Below are positions 22,528 to 32,228 of a stretch of 64,000 bases of DNA, piece after piece. The DNA is taken from positions 99,565-163,564 of the forward strand of contig JANQMH010000098.1 in the NCBI GenBank assembly GCA_028280195.1, written 5' to 3'. The notes under the pieces are model-generated. The model searched no databases. It saw nothing but the letters and a program-made list of their open reading frames with translations, and was not told the DNA's origin. Positions within the stretch are counted from its first letter, which is position 1, and the number at the start of each line of letters is the position of its first letter. The translations under genes and the position numbers were made by a program. The stretch comes from Exilibacterium sp. (lineage in GTDB: Bacteria > Pseudomonadota > Gammaproteobacteria > Pseudomonadales > Cellvibrionaceae).

Positions 22528-24419
22528 GAGGCCGATACTGCGGCGCGCTTCAGCAGTCCGTTTTTCTTCAGGTAAATCAGCAACAGTGAAATGGCCGCGG
22601 GGGTAATACCCGGTATGCGCGCGGCGCGCGCCAGGGTATCGGGGCGCGCCTCGCTCAATTTCTGTTTGACTTCGTTGGACAGGCCCTCGACGGCGGCAAA
22701 ATCAAAAGCCGCGGGAATGGCAGTACCCTCGTGCTGCTGCATACGCTCGATGTCTTCCCGCTGCCGCTCGATATAACCCGAGTACTTGGCGTCAATTTCC
22801 AACTGCTCGATCACCTGCGGGTGCTGCAGCGCGTCGCCTTTCAGCGCACCGATATCGGCATAGCTCAATTCCGGCCGTTTAAGCAGGTCGTGCAGGCTGT
22901 ATTCACGCGCCAGCGGCGCGGCAATTTTTGCCTGCAGTTTTTTTGCCGCCTCACTGCCGGCCTGAATCCAGGTGTCTTTCAAACGCTGTTGCTCGCGCTG
23001 CAGCAATTCGCGTTTTTCACAAAACACCTGCCAGCGCCGATCGTCCACCAGACCCAGTTCGCGCCCCTGCTCGGTCAGGCGCATATCGGCGTTGTCCTCG
23101 CGCAGCAGCAGGCGGTATTCGGCGCGACTGGTAAACATGCGGTAGGGCTCGCGCGTCCCCAGGGTAATCAGGTCGTCCACCAGCACGCCGAGGTAGGCCT
23201 GGTCGCGGCGCGGGCACCAGGCCTGGCGCTGCTGCGCCCGCAGTGCGGCATTGCAGCCGGCCAGCAGGCCCTGCGCAGCAGCCTCCTCGTAGCCGGTGGT
23301 GCCGTTGATCTGCCCGGCAAAAAACAATCCCTGAATATACTTGGTTTCAAGGCTGTAGTTGAGATCCTGGGGATTGAAAAAATCGTACTCGATGGCGTAG
23401 CCCGGGCGCGTGATATGCGCGTTTTCAAAGCCCTTGATCGACCTCACCAGATCCATCTGCACATCGAAAGGCAGGCTGGTGGAGATACCGTTGGGATACA
23501 GCTCGCTGGTCTGCAGGCCTTCGGGTTCGATGAAAATCTGGTGCGAGTCGCGCTCGGCAAAGCGGTGCACCTTGTCTTCGATCGACGGGCAGTAGCGCGG
23601 CCCCACGCCCTCGATCAGCCCGGTATACATGGGCGAGCGGTCGAGGCCGGTGCGAATGATATCGTGGGTACCGGCATTGGTATGGGTGATCCAGCAACAG
23701 GTCTGCTGCGGGTGCTGTTCGGCGCGGCCGAGAAAGGACATCACCGGCACCGGCGTATCGCCCCACTGTTGTTCCAGCCCGGAAAAGTCCACACTGCGGG
23801 CATCGATGCGCGGCGGCGTACCGGTTTTCAGCCGGTCGACCCGCAGCGGCAATTCGCGCAGGCGGTCTGCCAGCGCAATGGAGGGCGGATCACCGGCGCG
23901 GCCGCCGGCGTGATTTTCCAGGCCGATATGAATTCGCCCGCCGAGAAATGTGCCCGCAGTCAGCACTACCGCCGGCGCATGGAATTTCAAGCCCATCTGG
24001 GTGATGACACCGCGAACGCTATCACCCTCTACGATGAGATCATCGACAGCCTGCTGGAAGATGAACAGCCCGGCCTGACTTTCCAGCCGCCTGCGAATCG
24101 CCGCCTTGTACAGCACCCGGTCGGCCTGGGCGCGGGTGGCCCGCACCGCCGGCCCCTTGCGGGCGTTGAGCACCCGAAACTGGATGCCGCCGAGATCGCC
24201 GGCCTCGGCCATGACCCCTCCCAGGGCATCGACTTCCTTCACCAGGTGACTCTTGCCGATACCGCCGATAGCCGGATTACAGGACATCTGCCCCAGGGTT
24301 TCCACACTGTGAGTCAACAGCAGGGTGCGGCAGCCCATACGGGCCGCGGCCAGACTGGCTTCGGTACCGGCGTGGCCGCCGCCGATGACAATTACATCAA
24401 AGTGTTCCGGGTAGTGCAT
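22524..24419 (-). CDS. mnmG: tRNA uridine 5-carboxymethylaminomethyl modification enzyme
   Basis: A 631-residue FAD enzyme (formerly GidA) that works with MnmE on U34 of certain tRNAs. The dinucleotide-binding motif [17 protein letters not shown] is at the N-terminus, with the family motifs [22 protein letters not shown] (only partly quoted: [10 protein letters not shown]) and [20 protein letters not shown] further on. Its promoter side faces an AT-rich gap with DnaA boxes, the position of the origin in Escherichia coli. Confidence 0.98.
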   Translation of the reverse strand: MHYPEHFDVIVIGGGHAGTEASLAAARMGCRTLLLTHSVETLGQMSCNPAIGGIGKSHLVKEVDALGGVMAEAGDLGGIQFRVLNARKGPAVRATRAQADRVLYKAAIRRRLESQAGLFIFQQAVDDLIVEGDSVRGVITQMGLKFHAPAVVLTAGTFLGGRIHIGLENHAGGRAGDPPSIALADRLRELPLRVDRLKTGTPPRIDARSVDFSGLEQQWGDTPVPVMSFLGRAEQHPQQTCCWITHTNAGTHDIIRTGLDRSPMYTGLIEGVGPRYCPSIEDKVHRFAERDSHQIFIEPEGLQTSELYPNGISTSLPFDVQMDLVRSIKGFENAHITRPGYAIEYDFFNPQDLNYSLETKYIQGLFFAGQINGTTGYEEAAAQGLLAGCNAALRAQQRQAWCPRRDQAYLGVLVDDLITLGTREPYRMFTSRAEYRLLLREDNADMRLTEQGRELGLVDDRRWQVFCEKRELLQREQQRLKDTWIQAGSEAAKKLQAKIAAPLAREYSLHDLLKRPELSYADIGALKGDALQHPQVIEQLEIDAKYSGYIERQREDIERMQQHEGTAIPAAFDFAAVEGLSNEVKQKLSEARPDTLARAARIPGITPAAISLLLIYLKKNGLLKRAAVSAS

Positions 24420-24465
24420 GGCTGTGTCGAAAACCGGTTGCTTATGGATTGAAAAAAGGGTCGCT

Positions 24466-24494
24466 ATTATAGGGACTCAGGTCGTTTTGTTCAA
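24466..24494 (-). promoter_or_regulatory. sigma70 promoter of mnmG-rsmG-parAB
   Basis: On the minus strand, TTGAAC (24489-24494) and TATAAT (24466-24471) lie 17 bp apart, about 47 bp before the mnmG start. The hexamers and spacing equal those of the atp promoter at 20019-20047. Transcription from here would run away from the AT-rich stretch on its upstream side. Confidence 0.7.
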
Positions 24495-25028
24495 AAAATA
24501 AACCCGGTGAAATTATTCAGGTATTTAAGTTTTTTAAGATATTAAGTTAATAGTATATGTTAAAGGTAATTAAGTAGTTTTAGTTATTAATAGTGTCGCG
24601 ATATATTGTGGGTAACTAAATAAAATTCATATAAATCAAGCAGTTGTGCTAATAATAAGTATGGGGTTTGGGTTTGTATAGGCTGCAGCCAGCCTGCGCA
24701 GTTCCTGAATATGGATTGTGTATATCTTTCGCCGATTCAGCTGCCGCCGGGTTATGCACATTTTCATACCCGGGTGTTTACAGGGCTTTGCAGAGGTTTT
24801 ATCCACAGCCGACAGCGTTTCCTGCCGATTTCGGCCGCCATGGCAGCAAGTCAGGGGATAAAACTGTGAGTAATTGTGGATAAACTCTGTAAGTGCTGGG
24901 AGTTATAAAAATATAGGGTGGTGTTGTGAAGAGTCGTGGTCAATGTTTGTTGCCGGCGTCCATGGCAATTCGATCATGGCACTTCAATGATGACTGGGAA
25001 TGCTTTGATAGGGCGGGCTGGCAGTTGC
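24495..25028. other. AT-rich gap with DnaA boxes; candidate origin element
   Basis: There is no gene here. About 24495-24660 is very rich in A and T and could be an unwinding element. DnaA boxes follow: TTATGCACA at 24752-24760 and TTATCCACA at 24799-24807 on the plus strand, TGTGGATAA at 24875-24883 (perfect, minus strand), and a one-mismatch box at 24607-24615 (minus). The order AT-rich region then boxes, beside mnmG, mirrors the enterobacterial oriC position. A second box cluster lies upstream of dnaA, so it is not clear which, or whether both, are used. Confidence 0.55.
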
Positions 25029-26378
25029 TTATTTGCCGATGCAGAAACTCGAAAATATACGGCCCAGCAGGTCGTCCGGGGTGAAAGCGCCGGTGATTTC
25101 ACCGAGCGCGTTTTGCGCCTGGCGCAGGTCTTCCGCCAGCAGCTCACCCGCCGCGGTCCCCAGCAACTGCCGGCGCCCGGCCTGCAGCAGCGACAGGGAC
25201 CGCTGCAGCGCGTCGATATGGCGCCGGCGGGCGATAAAACCGCCTTCGCCGCTACCGCTATAGCCCATGCAGTCCTTCAGATGCTGTTTCAGCCTATCGA
25301 GGCCGGCGCCGGTTTTTGCGGAAATACCCATCTGCACTTGCGGCTCTGTCGCCAGCAGGCCGGCTTTGCCAGCTGTCAGATCGATTTTGTTGAGCACTAC
25401 CGTGGTGCGTTCCGGCGGCATACCCTGCGGCAGTATCGCCTCCCCATCAGCGGGGGTGAGGCCGCTGCTGTCCAGTAGCATCAGCACCCGGTCGGCGTTT
25501 TCGATCTCGCGCCGCGCCCGCTGGATGCCGATTCGCTCAACCTCGTCCGCCGCCTCGCGCAGCCCCGCGGTGTCGATAATGTGCAGCGGCATGCCGTCAA
25601 TCTGGATATGTTCGCGCAGGATATCCCGTGTCGTGCCCTCGATGGGAGTAACAATGGCGGTGTCGCGCGCCGCCAGCGCATTGAGCAGGCTCGACTTGCC
25701 GGCGTTGGGGCGGCCGGCGATGACCACTTTCATACCCTCGCGCAGAATGGCGCCCTGCCGGGCCTGTTGCAGCAGCAGCTGCAGATCGGCAATCAGTCGA
25801 TCGAGATCCGCGGCGACCTTGCCGTCGCTGAGGAAGTCGATTTCCTCTTCGGGAAAGTCGATGGCCGCCTCGACGTAGATGCGCAGCGCAATCAGGGCCT
25901 CCACCAGGGCGTGAATCTGCCGTGAAAATGCACCTTGCAGGGCGTTGACGGCATTGCGCGCCGCCTGTTCGGAACTGGCCTCTATCAGATCGGCAATGGC
26001 TTCGGCCTGGGCGAGGTCGATTTTATCGTTTAAAAATGCGCGTTCGGAAAACTCGCCCGGGCGCGCCAGGCGCGCGCCCAGCTGCACAGTGCGCTGCAGT
26101 ATCAGGTCGAGAATCACCGGGCCGCCGTGGGCCTGCAGCTCGAGGACATCTTCACCGGTAAACGAATGCGGTGCGGCGAAGAACAGTGCGATACCCTCGT
26201 CGAGCGCGCGTTGGTCCCGATCGAGAAAGCTGCAGTGACGGGCGTGCCGCGGTACTGGCACAAAGCCGAGTATGTGCCTGGCAATATCGAGGCTCAGCGG
26301 ACCGGATACCCTGATAATCCCCACCCCACCGCGTCCGGGCGCGGTGGCGACAGCGGCGATGGTAGCCGTTGCAGTCAT
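25029..26378 (-). CDS. mnmE: tRNA modification GTPase MnmE
   Basis: A 449-residue GTPase that acts with MnmG on the wobble uridine of tRNAs. The N-terminal folate-binding-like domain is followed by a G domain with P-loop [15 protein letters not shown]3 DTAGLR and G4 NKID. The protein ends in CIGK, the conserved C-terminal cysteine signature. It lies 15 bp after yidC. Confidence 0.98.
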   Translation of the reverse strand: MTATATIAAVATAPGRGGVGIIRVSGPLSLDIARHILGFVPVPRHARHCSFLDRDQRALDEGIALFFAAPHSFTGEDVLELQAHGGPVILDLILQRTVQLGARLARPGEFSERAFLNDKIDLAQAEAIADLIEASSEQAARNAVNALQGAFSRQIHALVEALIALRIYVEAAIDFPEEEIDFLSDGKVAADLDRLIADLQLLLQQARQGAILREGMKVVIAGRPNAGKSSLLNALAARDTAIVTPIEGTTRDILREHIQIDGMPLHIIDTAGLREAADEVERIGIQRARREIENADRVLMLLDSSGLTPADGEAILPQGMPPERTTVVLNKIDLTAGKAGLLATEPQVQMGISAKTGAGLDRLKQHLKDCMGYSGSGEGGFIARRRHIDALQRSLSLLQAGRRQLLGTAAGELLAEDLRQAQNALGEITGAFTPDDLLGRIFSSFCIGK

Positions 26379-26393
26379 ATCGGCCTCTGGCGA

Positions 26394-28058
26394 TTAGCTC
26401 GGGGCTGCCTCGATCTGCTTGGTGATCACGTACTGCTGGGCGATGGACAGGGTATTGTTAACCACCCAGTAGAGCACCAGTCCGGCGGGAAACCACATAA
26501 ACATCAGGGTAAAGATAAACGGCATCATTTGCATGATCTTAGCCTGGGTGGGGTCTGGCGGTGTCGGGTTGAGTTTGAATTGTATCCACATGGTTACGCC
26601 CATAATCACCGGCAGAATAAACCAGGGGTCTTTTACCGACAGGTCATTGATCCAGCCGAGAAAGGGAGTGTGGCGCAGCTCCACGCTTTCGAGCAGCACC
26701 CAGTAGAGGGCGATAAACACCGGCATTTGCACCAGCACCGGCAGGCAGCCGCCGAGCGGATTGACCTTCTCCTTTTTGTACAGCTTCATTAATTCTTCCG
26801 ACATTTTCTGGCGGTTATCGCCATAGCGTTCCTTGAGATCCATCATCAACGGCTGTACTTTGCGCATTTTTGCCATGGATCTATAACTGGCGGCAGACAG
26901 GGGAAAGAATATTGCTTTGACAACTATTGTTAAAAATATAATTGACCAGCCCCAGCTGCCGACAAAGCCGTAGATCCAGTTGAGAAATGAAAACAGCGGC
27001 TTGGCAATCCACCACAGCCAACCGTAGTCCACCGTGAGATCCAGATAGGGGGAAATTTCCTCGAGGCGATAAACATCTTTTGGCCCGGAATAGAAGCTGG
27101 CTTTGAGGCTGCCCTGACTGGCCGGCGCCACTTCTACTCGGGGACTGATAAACCGCATCAGGTATAGATCCCGGTTGCCGGATTGGCGCAGCTGAAATTC
27201 ATTGTCGACGTTTTGGTCGGGAATCCAGGCGCTGAGAAAGTAGTGCTGCACCATGGCTACCCAGCCGCCTCGTTTTGTGGTTTCGAAATCTTCCTCACGG
27301 AGATCGTCGAAGCCGAATTTTTTATAGTTTTCCTCGGGGGTGGTCAGGGCCGCCCCCAGAAAAGGCTGTACGCCAAAACCGGCGCTGACCGGGGGCCGAA
27401 AGCTGTCGCGATTGATCTGCCCATAGAGGTTGGCTTTCCAGGTCTCCGTGCTGCGGTTGTCGATCAGGTATTCGATATCGATCAGGTAATCTCCGCGGCG
27501 CAGGGTAAAGCGCTTGGTAATACCGACATCGCCCTGTTGCAGCGTCAGGTCCACCACCAGGGTATCCTCGCCCTCGGCCAGTTGGTAGCTGTTTTGGGCG
27601 CTGGAAAAAACCGGTCGGTTGTCGGCGCTGTCTGTGCCATTCGGGCCTACCAGGCCGCTTTGTGCCACATAAGTATGTGACTCTGTGCGGTTGAGCATTT
27701 CAAAGGGAATATCCGGTGTTTTCAGGCTGGCCAGGTGCCTGGGCAGAGCTACTTTGACAATATCGCCGCCATGGGAGTCTATGAGTAAGGCCAGACTGTC
27801 GGTGTTGACGGATATTAACTGGGCGCCCACCGCGGCCGTAGCTTCCGGCGCCCTATCCTCGGGTTCTTCGACAGTGGGAATATCGCCGCTGTCAGCCGCA
27901 GCCGGATTGACACTGGGGGCGGCCGGTATTGAGGAAAGCGTGGTCGTTTCGGCGCTCGGGGGAGGCTGGCGGCGCTGCTGGAATTTATCCCATTCCAGAA
28001 ACAGCATAAAAGTCACAGCCGCCATGGCCACCAAAAGTAGGTTGCGTTGCCAGTCCAT
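26394..28058 (-). CDS. yidC: membrane protein insertase YidC
   Basis: A 554-residue inner-membrane insertase working alone or with SecYEG, for example on ATP synthase subunits a and c. It has an N-terminal membrane anchor (LLLVAMAAVTFMLF), a proline- and serine-rich linker, a large periplasmic beta domain, and the conserved C-terminal membrane core (WGWSIIFLTIVVKAIFFPLS, MPVFIALYWVLLESVELR). Long, gram-negative form. The start lies 4 bp after the yidD stop. Confidence 0.97.
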   Translation of the reverse strand: MDWQRNLLLVAMAAVTFMLFLEWDKFQQRRQPPPSAETTTLSSIPAAPSVNPAAADSGDIPTVEEPEDRAPEATAAVGAQLISVNTDSLALLIDSHGGDIVKVALPRHLASLKTPDIPFEMLNRTESHTYVAQSGLVGPNGTDSADNRPVFSSAQNSYQLAEGEDTLVVDLTLQQGDVGITKRFTLRRGDYLIDIEYLIDNRSTETWKANLYGQINRDSFRPPVSAGFGVQPFLGAALTTPEENYKKFGFDDLREEDFETTKRGGWVAMVQHYFLSAWIPDQNVDNEFQLRQSGNRDLYLMRFISPRVEVAPASQGSLKASFYSGPKDVYRLEEISPYLDLTVDYGWLWWIAKPLFSFLNWIYGFVGSWGWSIIFLTIVVKAIFFPLSAASYRSMAKMRKVQPLMMDLKERYGDNRQKMSEELMKLYKKEKVNPLGGCLPVLVQMPVFIALYWVLLESVELRHTPFLGWINDLSVKDPWFILPVIMGVTMWIQFKLNPTPPDPTQAKIMQMMPFIFTLMFMWFPAGLVLYWVVNNTLSIAQQYVITKQIEAAPS

Positions 28059-28062
28059 CTTC

Positions 28063-28365
28063 TTACTTCTTTATTAAGGAACGATTGAATTCGTGACAGC
28101 TGTGCGGGTGTTGGTTGCAGGAGCCCGCTTCGTCCGCATCGGCAGTCGCGCTGTTGCAGGGAACAGGATCGACGCCGCCGGGGTGCCAGGGGTGGCATTT
28201 ACTCAGCCGGCGCAGTGCCAGCAGGCTGCCGCGGACAAAACCGTGCCTGACGATGGCCTCTTCGGCATAGTGGGAACAACTTGGATAGAAGCGGCACTGG
28301 TTGCCGATCCAGGGGCTGAGCAGGTATTGGTAGATGCGAATTAGGACAACCGCGAGTTTTGACAC
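28063..28365 (-). CDS. yidD: membrane protein insertion efficiency factor YidD
   Basis: A 100-residue protein with the family signature [20 protein letters not shown] and the downstream segment [14 protein letters not shown]. Thought to aid YidC-dependent insertion at the inner face of the membrane. Its start lies 25 bp inside the end of rnpA, and it ends 4 bp before yidC. The C-terminal tail after PVP is variable in the family. Confidence 0.95.
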   Translation of the reverse strand: MSKLAVVLIRIYQYLLSPWIGNQCRFYPSCSHYAEEAIVRHGFVRGSLLALRRLSKCHPWHPGGVDPVPCNSATADADEAGSCNQHPHSCHEFNRSLIKK

Positions 28366-28754
28366 TGTGTCTGTTCCTGTTGCCGGGTTTGTTGGTGCTT
28401 GTTCGCTTTATCGCTGATACGCCGCCACTGTTGCCGGAATATCTGTTGCAGCTTGGCGTTATCGAAGTGGTCGAGTTCGCGACGCGCCAGCACTATAGCA
28501 TCTATGCCGGCAAGTTTGTGCTGCTGGATGCGAAATGACTCGCGCGCAATTCGTTTTATACGATTGCGCTGAACCGCCAGTCGGATATGTTTTTTAGCGA
28601 TAACCAGACCCAGTCTCGGCCGGTCCAGGCCATTGGGTCTGGCCAGGACCAGAAGGTGCTTGTGTGAGGCGCGCAGTGGAGCATTGTTGAAGATAGCCTG
28701 AAAATCGCTGGGTTTGAGCAACCTCAGGCATTTGCCAAAAGCGAATTGAGTCAC
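28341..28754 (-). CDS. rnpA: ribonuclease P protein component
   Basis: A 137-residue basic protein that assists the RNase P RNA in 5' processing of tRNA. The conserved arginine-rich signature [13 protein letters not shown] is present, and the N-terminus ([13 protein letters not shown]) fits the family. It lies 36 bp after rpmH, and its 3' end overlaps yidD by 25 bp. Confidence 0.96.
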   Translation of the reverse strand: MTQFAFGKCLRLLKPSDFQAIFNNAPLRASHKHLLVLARPNGLDRPRLGLVIAKKHIRLAVQRNRIKRIARESFRIQQHKLAGIDAIVLARRELDHFDNAKLQQIFRQQWRRISDKANKHQQTRQQEQTQCQNSRLS

Positions 28755-28790
28755 TCCGACTGCCGGTTAATCGGGGTCTGGGGCCGGAGT

Positions 28791-28925
28791 TTAGGCAGCC
28801 AGTTGCTTGCGTCCCTTGGCGCGGCGGCGAGCCAGGACTTTACGGCCATTTTTTGTTGCCATGCGCGAGCGGAAACCATGGGCGCGCTTGCGCTTGAGCA
28901 CGCTGGGCTGAAAGGTTCTCTTCAT
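28791..28925 (-). CDS. rpmH: 50S ribosomal protein L34
   Basis: A 44-residue, highly basic ribosomal protein found by reading the minus strand. It begins [19 protein letters not shown] and ends [12 protein letters not shown], the standard L34 sequence. It is the first gene of the rpmH-rnpA-yidD-yidC-mnmE run and faces dnaA across a gene-free stretch. Confidence 0.97.
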   Translation of the reverse strand: MKRTFQPSVLKRKRAHGFRSRMATKNGRKVLARRRAKGRKQLAA

Positions 28926-29533
28926 GAAACTTACCTGTCCTGTTCTTTAAGGGGTTTTGCCTGCGCAACTCGCCGATTGGACACCGGCCGCTTAGGACGG
29001 CTTCCGGCTCGAAACAGTTAGCTGTGAACTCGATTCAGCTAAAGTATTAACAAACGAGACTGTAGCGCGCGAAAGTCGCCGGATTTTATAGAAATGTTAC
29101 CGTTAAATCAATGCATACCCGCCGCCGCCGGGGCGGTTCCCGGCGCCTCTTACAACCGTTTTACACCGGCTTGAGATATACCCCCTTACAACCAGTTTTT
29201 ACCTCAGTTATCCAGAGGTTTATCCACAAAAACACAGGGGTGTTGCCTATATATTAGGCGTTGGATAACACCCCTGCAGTTTTCCGAAGTGGACGTTAAC
29301 TTATTGAAAACCAAGTACTATTTTCTAATATTTAAAATGACTTTTTTTGCTTTTAGGTGTGGATAAGTGGGGTGGGTTGGGGGTAAACTATTGGCCTTTT
29401 CCAAGCCGATTTCTTATCTTTTGGATTGTCCTCGAGAAACTCAAATAACCAGGGCAAACAGGGTTCTATTGTCAAAAATTTAGTCGGCTGGATATTCGTT
29501 CCTATTAATTAACCGGATACTGGGGGTCTGACC
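28926..29533. other. rpmH-dnaA intergenic region; candidate oriC
   Basis: A 608-bp gene-free stretch between divergent rpmH and dnaA, the usual oriC position in pseudomonads. DnaA boxes: TTATCCACA at 29220-29228 (perfect), TTATCCAGA at 29208-29216 (one mismatch), GTTGGATAA at 29260-29268 (minus strand, two mismatches) and TGTGGATAA at 29358-29366 (minus, perfect). An A/T-rich stretch at about 29298-29355 lies between the boxes. A weak dnaA promoter may be TTGTCA at 29469-29474 with GATATT at 29491-29496. A GGGGG run at 29522-29526 is the likely dnaA ribosome binding site. Confidence 0.75.
29235..29276. repeat. nested inverted repeat between DnaA boxes
   Basis: Outer 10-bp perfect arms (29235-29244 and 29267-29276) enclose an inner 5-bp stem (GCCTA at 29245-29249, TAGGC at 29255-29259) with a TATAT loop; seven bases are unpaired on the right. 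It starts 6 bp after a perfect DnaA box and overlaps a weaker one. There is no T tract, so it is not a simple terminator. Confidence 0.75.
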
Positions 29534-30997
29534 TTGTCAGAGGCCGTCTGGAAGAAGTGTGTAGACAGTCTGCAGAATGAATTGCCATCGCAGCAATTCA
29601 ATACCTGGATACGCCCATTACAAGTTGACGACGAGTCGCAAGAGCAATTGCGCCTGCTGGCGCCCAATCGCTTTATTCTCGACTGGGTTTCGGACAAATT
29701 CCTTATTCGTATCTGCGAGCTGGTGAGTGAATACTGTCAGGATCGCCCATTGCAGGTGGAATTGGGTATGGCTGCCCACCAGCAGGTAATGTTCAAACGC
29801 CAGCCCCGCGATGAGGCGGCGGCGTACTCGGCTGCAGCGGAGCGCACAGCGAACACGGCATCGCCAGTTGTTCGCCACCCCGCCGCCGCCAGCAGCACCA
29901 GGGTGGCGGCACCCCGGCAGATCGTGAGTCAGGCCGGCAATCAGCGCGAGGCCGATGTTGAAGGCGGCCTTAAACATCGCAGTTATCTGAATACCGCCTT
30001 CAATTTCAAAAGCTTCGTGGAAGGCAAGTCCAACCAGTTGGGCCTGGCGGCCGCGCAGCAGGTGGCCGAGAATCCCGGCGGCTCGTATAACCCGCTTTTT
30101 ATCTACGGCGGTGTGGGGCTGGGTAAGACACATTTAATGCATGCTGTGGGTCATACGCTGGTGGATCAGGATCCCCATGCCAAGGTGGTGTACCTGCACT
30201 CCGAGCGTTTTGTGGCCGATATGGTAAAGGCGCTGCAATTGAATGCGATCAATGACTTTAAGCGCTATTACCGCTCGGTGGATGCGCTGCTGATCGATGA
30301 TATTCAGTTTTTCGCCGGCAAGGAGAGATCCCAGGAGGAATTCTTTCATACTTTCAATGCGCTGCTGGAGGGCGGGCAGCAGATCATTGTGACCTGTGAT
30401 CGTTACCCCAAGGAAATCAACGGGCTGGAGGAGCGCTTGAAGTCCCGTTTTGGCTGGGGGCTGACGGTGGCGGTTGAACCGCCGGAGCTGGAAACCCGCG
30501 TGGCAATTCTGAAAAAGAAGGCTGAACAGGCGAATATGCTGCTGCCTAACGATGCCGCTTTTTTCATTGCCCAGCGCATCCGTTCCAATGTGCGGGAACT
30601 GGAGGGCGCCCTGAAACGGGTGATTGCCAATGCGCATTTTACCGGGCGCGGTATCGACGTTGAGTTGGTGCGTGAGGCATTAAAAGATCTGCTGGCATTG
30701 CAGGACAAGCAGGTCAGCATTGATAATATACAGCGCGTCGTGGCGGAGTATTACAAAGTCAAAGTCAGCGACCTCTTGTCCAAGCGCCGCAGTCGTTCGG
30801 TAGCCAGGCCGAGGCAGGTGGCGATGGCGCTGGCAAAGGAACTGACCAGCCATAGTCTGCCGGAGATAGGCGACGCCTTTGGCGGGCGCGACCATACCAC
30901 AGTATTGCATGCCTGCCGTAAAATAAAGGATTTGCGTCAGGAAAGCTCCGATATCCGCGAAGATGTGAAAAACCTGATGCGATCTCTGACGACCTGA
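29534..30997 (+). CDS. dnaA: chromosomal replication initiator DnaA
   Basis: A 487-residue AAA+ initiator. Domain I ([20 protein letters not shown]) is followed by a variable linker, then the ATPase domain with Walker [16 protein letters not shown] and Walker B LLIDDIQF, and domain IV with the DnaA signature [20 protein letters not shown]. It begins at a TTG codon, the only start that keeps the conserved domain I, with a GGGGG site eight bases upstream. Divergent from rpmH, 63 bp before dnaN. Confidence 0.98.
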   Translation: MSEAVWKKCVDSLQNELPSQQFNTWIRPLQVDDESQEQLRLLAPNRFILDWVSDKFLIRICELVSEYCQDRPLQVELGMAAHQQVMFKRQPRDEAAAYSAAAERTANTASPVVRHPAAASSTRVAAPRQIVSQAGNQREADVEGGLKHRSYLNTAFNFKSFVEGKSNQLGLAAAQQVAENPGGSYNPLFIYGGVGLGKTHLMHAVGHTLVDQDPHAKVVYLHSERFVADMVKALQLNAINDFKRYYRSVDALLIDDIQFFAGKERSQEEFFHTFNALLEGGQQIIVTCDRYPKEINGLEERLKSRFGWGLTVAVEPPELETRVAILKKKAEQANMLLPNDAAFFIAQRIRSNVRELEGALKRVIANAHFTGRGIDVELVREALKDLLALQDKQVSIDNIQRVVAEYYKVKVSDLLSKRRSRSVARPRQVAMALAKELTSHSLPEIGDAFGGRDHTTVLHACRKIKDLRQESSDIREDVKNLMRSLTT

Positions 30998-31060
30998 ACT
31001 TTTTTGAGACCTCGGCAACTCTGCTGAAGAATTGCTGCTTAAACCACAAGAGAAACAAAG

Positions 31061-32164
31061 ATGAAATTCACCGTAGCTCGTGAAGCCCTGTTGAAGCCGC
31101 TGCAGTTGGTTGCCGGTGTTGTTGAACGCCGCCAGACCCTGCCGGTGCTGGCCAATGTTCTGGTTGTATTGGATGGGGACCAGTTGTCCCTGACCGGCAC
31201 CGACCTGGAGGTGGAAATTGTTGGGCGCGTGCAGCTCGACCAGGCAGGGGAAAATGGTGAAATTACGGTGCCGGCCCGCAAGCTGGTGGATATCTGCCGC
31301 TCGCTACCTGACGCCGCAAAAATAGATTTTTATGAAGAAAATCAAAGGGTTATTGTTAAGAGTGGGCGTAGTCGCTTCACCCTTTCAACCCTGCCCGCCA
31401 ATGACTTTCCCAATGTCGAGGAAGGAACTGGTAATCTGCACTTCAGTTGCGGGCAGGGGCAAATAAAGCGGCTGATAGACCGCACGGCCTTTGCCATGGC
31501 TCACCAGGATGTGCGCTACTACCTCAACGGCATGTTGTGGGAAGTGCAGACGGGGCAATTGAGGGTGGTTGCCACTGACGGCCACCGGCTGGCAATGTGC
31601 ACCCGCAATATTGAAGTGAGCAGTGATGAAGTTGTACAGGCCATACTGCCGCGCAAGGGGGTGGTGGAGTTGGCCCGCCTGCTGACCGACGCTGACGATA
31701 ATATCGATATTATCTTGGGCGGTAACCATATCAGAGCCAATACGGAAGATTTTACCTTTACCTCAAAGCTGGTTGACGGCAAATTCCCGGATTATGACCG
31801 CGTCCTGCCCAAGGGTGGCGATAAGGTGGTTTTTGGTTCCCGCAGCGAACTCGGCCAGGCCTTTGGTCGTACAGCCATTCTCTCCAATGAAAAATACCGC
31901 GGTGTGCGTTTGCTGCTCGATGACGGTTTGCTGACCATCGTTGCCAACAACCCTGAACAGGAAGAGGCGGAAGAGCAGGTAGTGGTGGATTATTCCGGCG
32001 GCAACCTGGAGATAGGATTCAATGTCAGCTATCTACAGGATGTGGCCAATGTACTGAGCAGCGATAATATAAAGATGACCCTGTCTGATGCTAACAGTAG
32101 TGCATTATTGGAGGAGCCGGAGGGTGGGGATTCCGTCTATGTTGTTATGCCGATGCGTCTCTAG
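31061..32164 (+). CDS. dnaN: DNA polymerase III beta sliding clamp
   Basis: A 367-residue subunit that dimerises as a ring around DNA and tethers polymerases. It starts MKFTVAREALLKPLQLVAGV and ends YVVMPMRL, both standard for the family. The length matches the Escherichia coli clamp. It is followed by recF after 64 bp with no terminator between. Confidence 0.98.
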   Translation: MKFTVAREALLKPLQLVAGVVERRQTLPVLANVLVVLDGDQLSLTGTDLEVEIVGRVQLDQAGENGEITVPARKLVDICRSLPDAAKIDFYEENQRVIVKSGRSRFTLSTLPANDFPNVEEGTGNLHFSCGQGQIKRLIDRTAFAMAHQDVRYYLNGMLWEVQTGQLRVVATDGHRLAMCTRNIEVSSDEVVQAILPRKGVVELARLLTDADDNIDIILGGNHIRANTEDFTFTSKLVDGKFPDYDRVLPKGGDKVVFGSRSELGQAFGRTAILSNEKYRGVRLLLDDGLLTIVANNPEQEEAEEQVVVDYSGGNLEIGFNVSYLQDVANVLSSDNIKMTLSDANSSALLEEPEGGDSVYVVMPMRL

Positions 32165-32228
32165 CACCGGTTCCCGGTAGACAGTAAGCTGTTGAATTCA
32201 GCTTTCAGGCGGGCAGTCAGGTCTCCAT

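Noticed and set aside
22731..24452. 573-codon plus-strand open frame opposite mnmG
   Set aside because: An antisense shadow of a high-GC conserved gene, with no recognisable domain.
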